From an uncultured Bacilli bacterium (GTDB lineage Bacteria > Bacillota_I > Bacilli_A > RFN20 > CAG-288), in the NCBI GenBank assembly GCA_934725685.1, contig CAKVBX010000044.1:1-12725 (forward strand): a DNA stretch of 12,725 nucleotides. The letters run 5' to 3'. How positions within the stretch are numbered: position 1 is the stretch's first letter; the number at the start of each line of letters is the position of its first letter. The position numbers and the translations under genes were made by a program. Shown piece after piece: positions 12,355 through 12,725 of the stretch. The notes beneath the pieces are model-generated. The model was not told the DNA's origin. It ran no database searches and saw only the letters and a list, made by a program, of their open reading frames with translations.

Positions 12355-12725
12355 AAATATTCGTTCGAGGAGAAGATTGAAGCGGGTCAATCTATGGGAA
12401 ACACAGTATCTTCTCAAGGGGAGAGGAAGGAATCCGGCACCGGAAGAAGAACAAAACTTATTCGCCGGAAGAGAAGTACGAAGCCATCCGGCCCGTAATG
12501 TTGGGCGAGATTTCACTCATGCAGCAGTCCAGGATTATCGGAATCAACAGCGGACAGCTTCACGACTGGATGAAAAGATATAGGGAAAAGGGAATGGATG
12601 GGTTAAAATGTTCGAAAAGGGGGAGGCGTAGGGAAGATGGTGCCGAACCTTCTCAGAAGGGATTTCCATGCCGACGCGCTTCTCCGGAAGGCGGGCACCG
12701 ACGTGACGGAGATGAAGTTCGGATT
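12352..12725 (+). pseudogene. Broken IS3-family transposase (orfA/orfB remnant)
   Basis: Frame 1 begins MKYSFEEKIEAG, the typical IS150-type OrfA start, then is lost. Frame 3 (from about 12381) continues with HRKKNKTYSPEEKYEA and GINSGQLHDWMKRYREKGMDGL, the OrfA helix-turn-helix region. Near 12628 the coding switches to frame 1 with VPNLLRRDFHADA and then TDVTEMKFG, which corresponds to the start of the OrfB DDE integrase core (usual form NLLxRDFxADxPNxKWxTDVTEF); the D of TDVTE is the first catalytic Asp. The stretch between RDFHADA and TDVTE is itself garbled. The second half of OrfA and first half of OrfB are missing. It reads off the window end. Confidence 0.75.

Larger units (their letters stand above)
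12253..12725 (+). mobile_element. Decayed IS3-family (IS150-like) element, left part
   Basis: TGAACCCCTCTAGTTGGACC at 12253 has the TG start and AGTTGGAC box typical of IS150-group ends. A noncoding leader with a 30-bp palindrome and a ribosome site follows, then a damaged orfA and a piece of orfB. The element continues past the window edge, so the right end and target duplication are not visible. Reading frames carry at least one frameshift in orfA and apparently a large internal deletion near 12625, so it should not transpose by itself. It sits 22 bp after the degV stop. Confidence 0.75.

Noticed and set aside
1..12725. CRISPR array, prophage or toxin-antitoxin system
   Set aside because: No regularly spaced repeats, phage genes or toxin-antitoxin pairs were seen; the only mobile DNA signals are at the two ends.

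Overview
The window looks like the chromosome of an anaerobic, low-to-mid GC Bacillota. The evidence is a clostridial-type rnf operon, a DegV protein, a tcdA gene, AT-rich spacers with good AGGAGG ribosome sites, and an IS150-type insertion remnant. An Erysipelotrichia-like gut anaerobe is my guess, but nothing here proves it.

Left end (1-772). Two 23-bp near-identical direct repeats lie at the very edge and may be the end of an insertion sequence. A tRNA-Trp gene with encoded CCA and its terminator follow, then about 490 bp with no convincing gene.

Region 745-4755 is a compact five-gene operon: a TetR-family repressor, a flavin-reductase-fold protein with an unusual C-terminal tail, an NmrA-like atypical SDR, a DUF1295 / steroid-5-alpha-reductase-type membrane protein, and an unrecognised six- or seven-helix membrane protein. 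The promoter has a perfect 8-3-8 palindrome occupying the spacer between its -35 and -10 boxes, which suggests repression by the TetR protein. That promoter also moves the likely TetR start downstream to 794. The operon ends in a long, symmetric hairpin shared with the convergent tcdA gene (minus strand, 4760-5488). I read it as an inducible membrane-linked reductase system with unknown substrate.

Region 5744-10607 is the rnf operon in the order rnfC-D-G-E-A-(small Cys protein)-B. It encodes a membrane ferredoxin:NAD+ oxidoreductase that couples electron transfer to ion pumping. Two things are unusual. A 69-residue one-helix four-cysteine protein that looks like NqrM, the iron-centre maturation factor of Na+-NQR, sits between rnfA and rnfB. 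And RnfB is only 110 residues, keeping the membrane anchor and the CxxCx4C iron-sulfur domain but lacking every ferredoxin-type cluster. A strong terminator follows immediately, so this is not a simple frameshift.

Right end (10608-12725). A chloramphenicol-acetyltransferase-family protein and a DegV fatty-acid-binding-type protein are followed by a decayed IS3-family (IS150-like) element. It has a left-end box, a 30-bp perfect palindrome, a frameshifted orfA, and what looks like an internal deletion joining orfA to the catalytic part of orfB. The element runs off the window.
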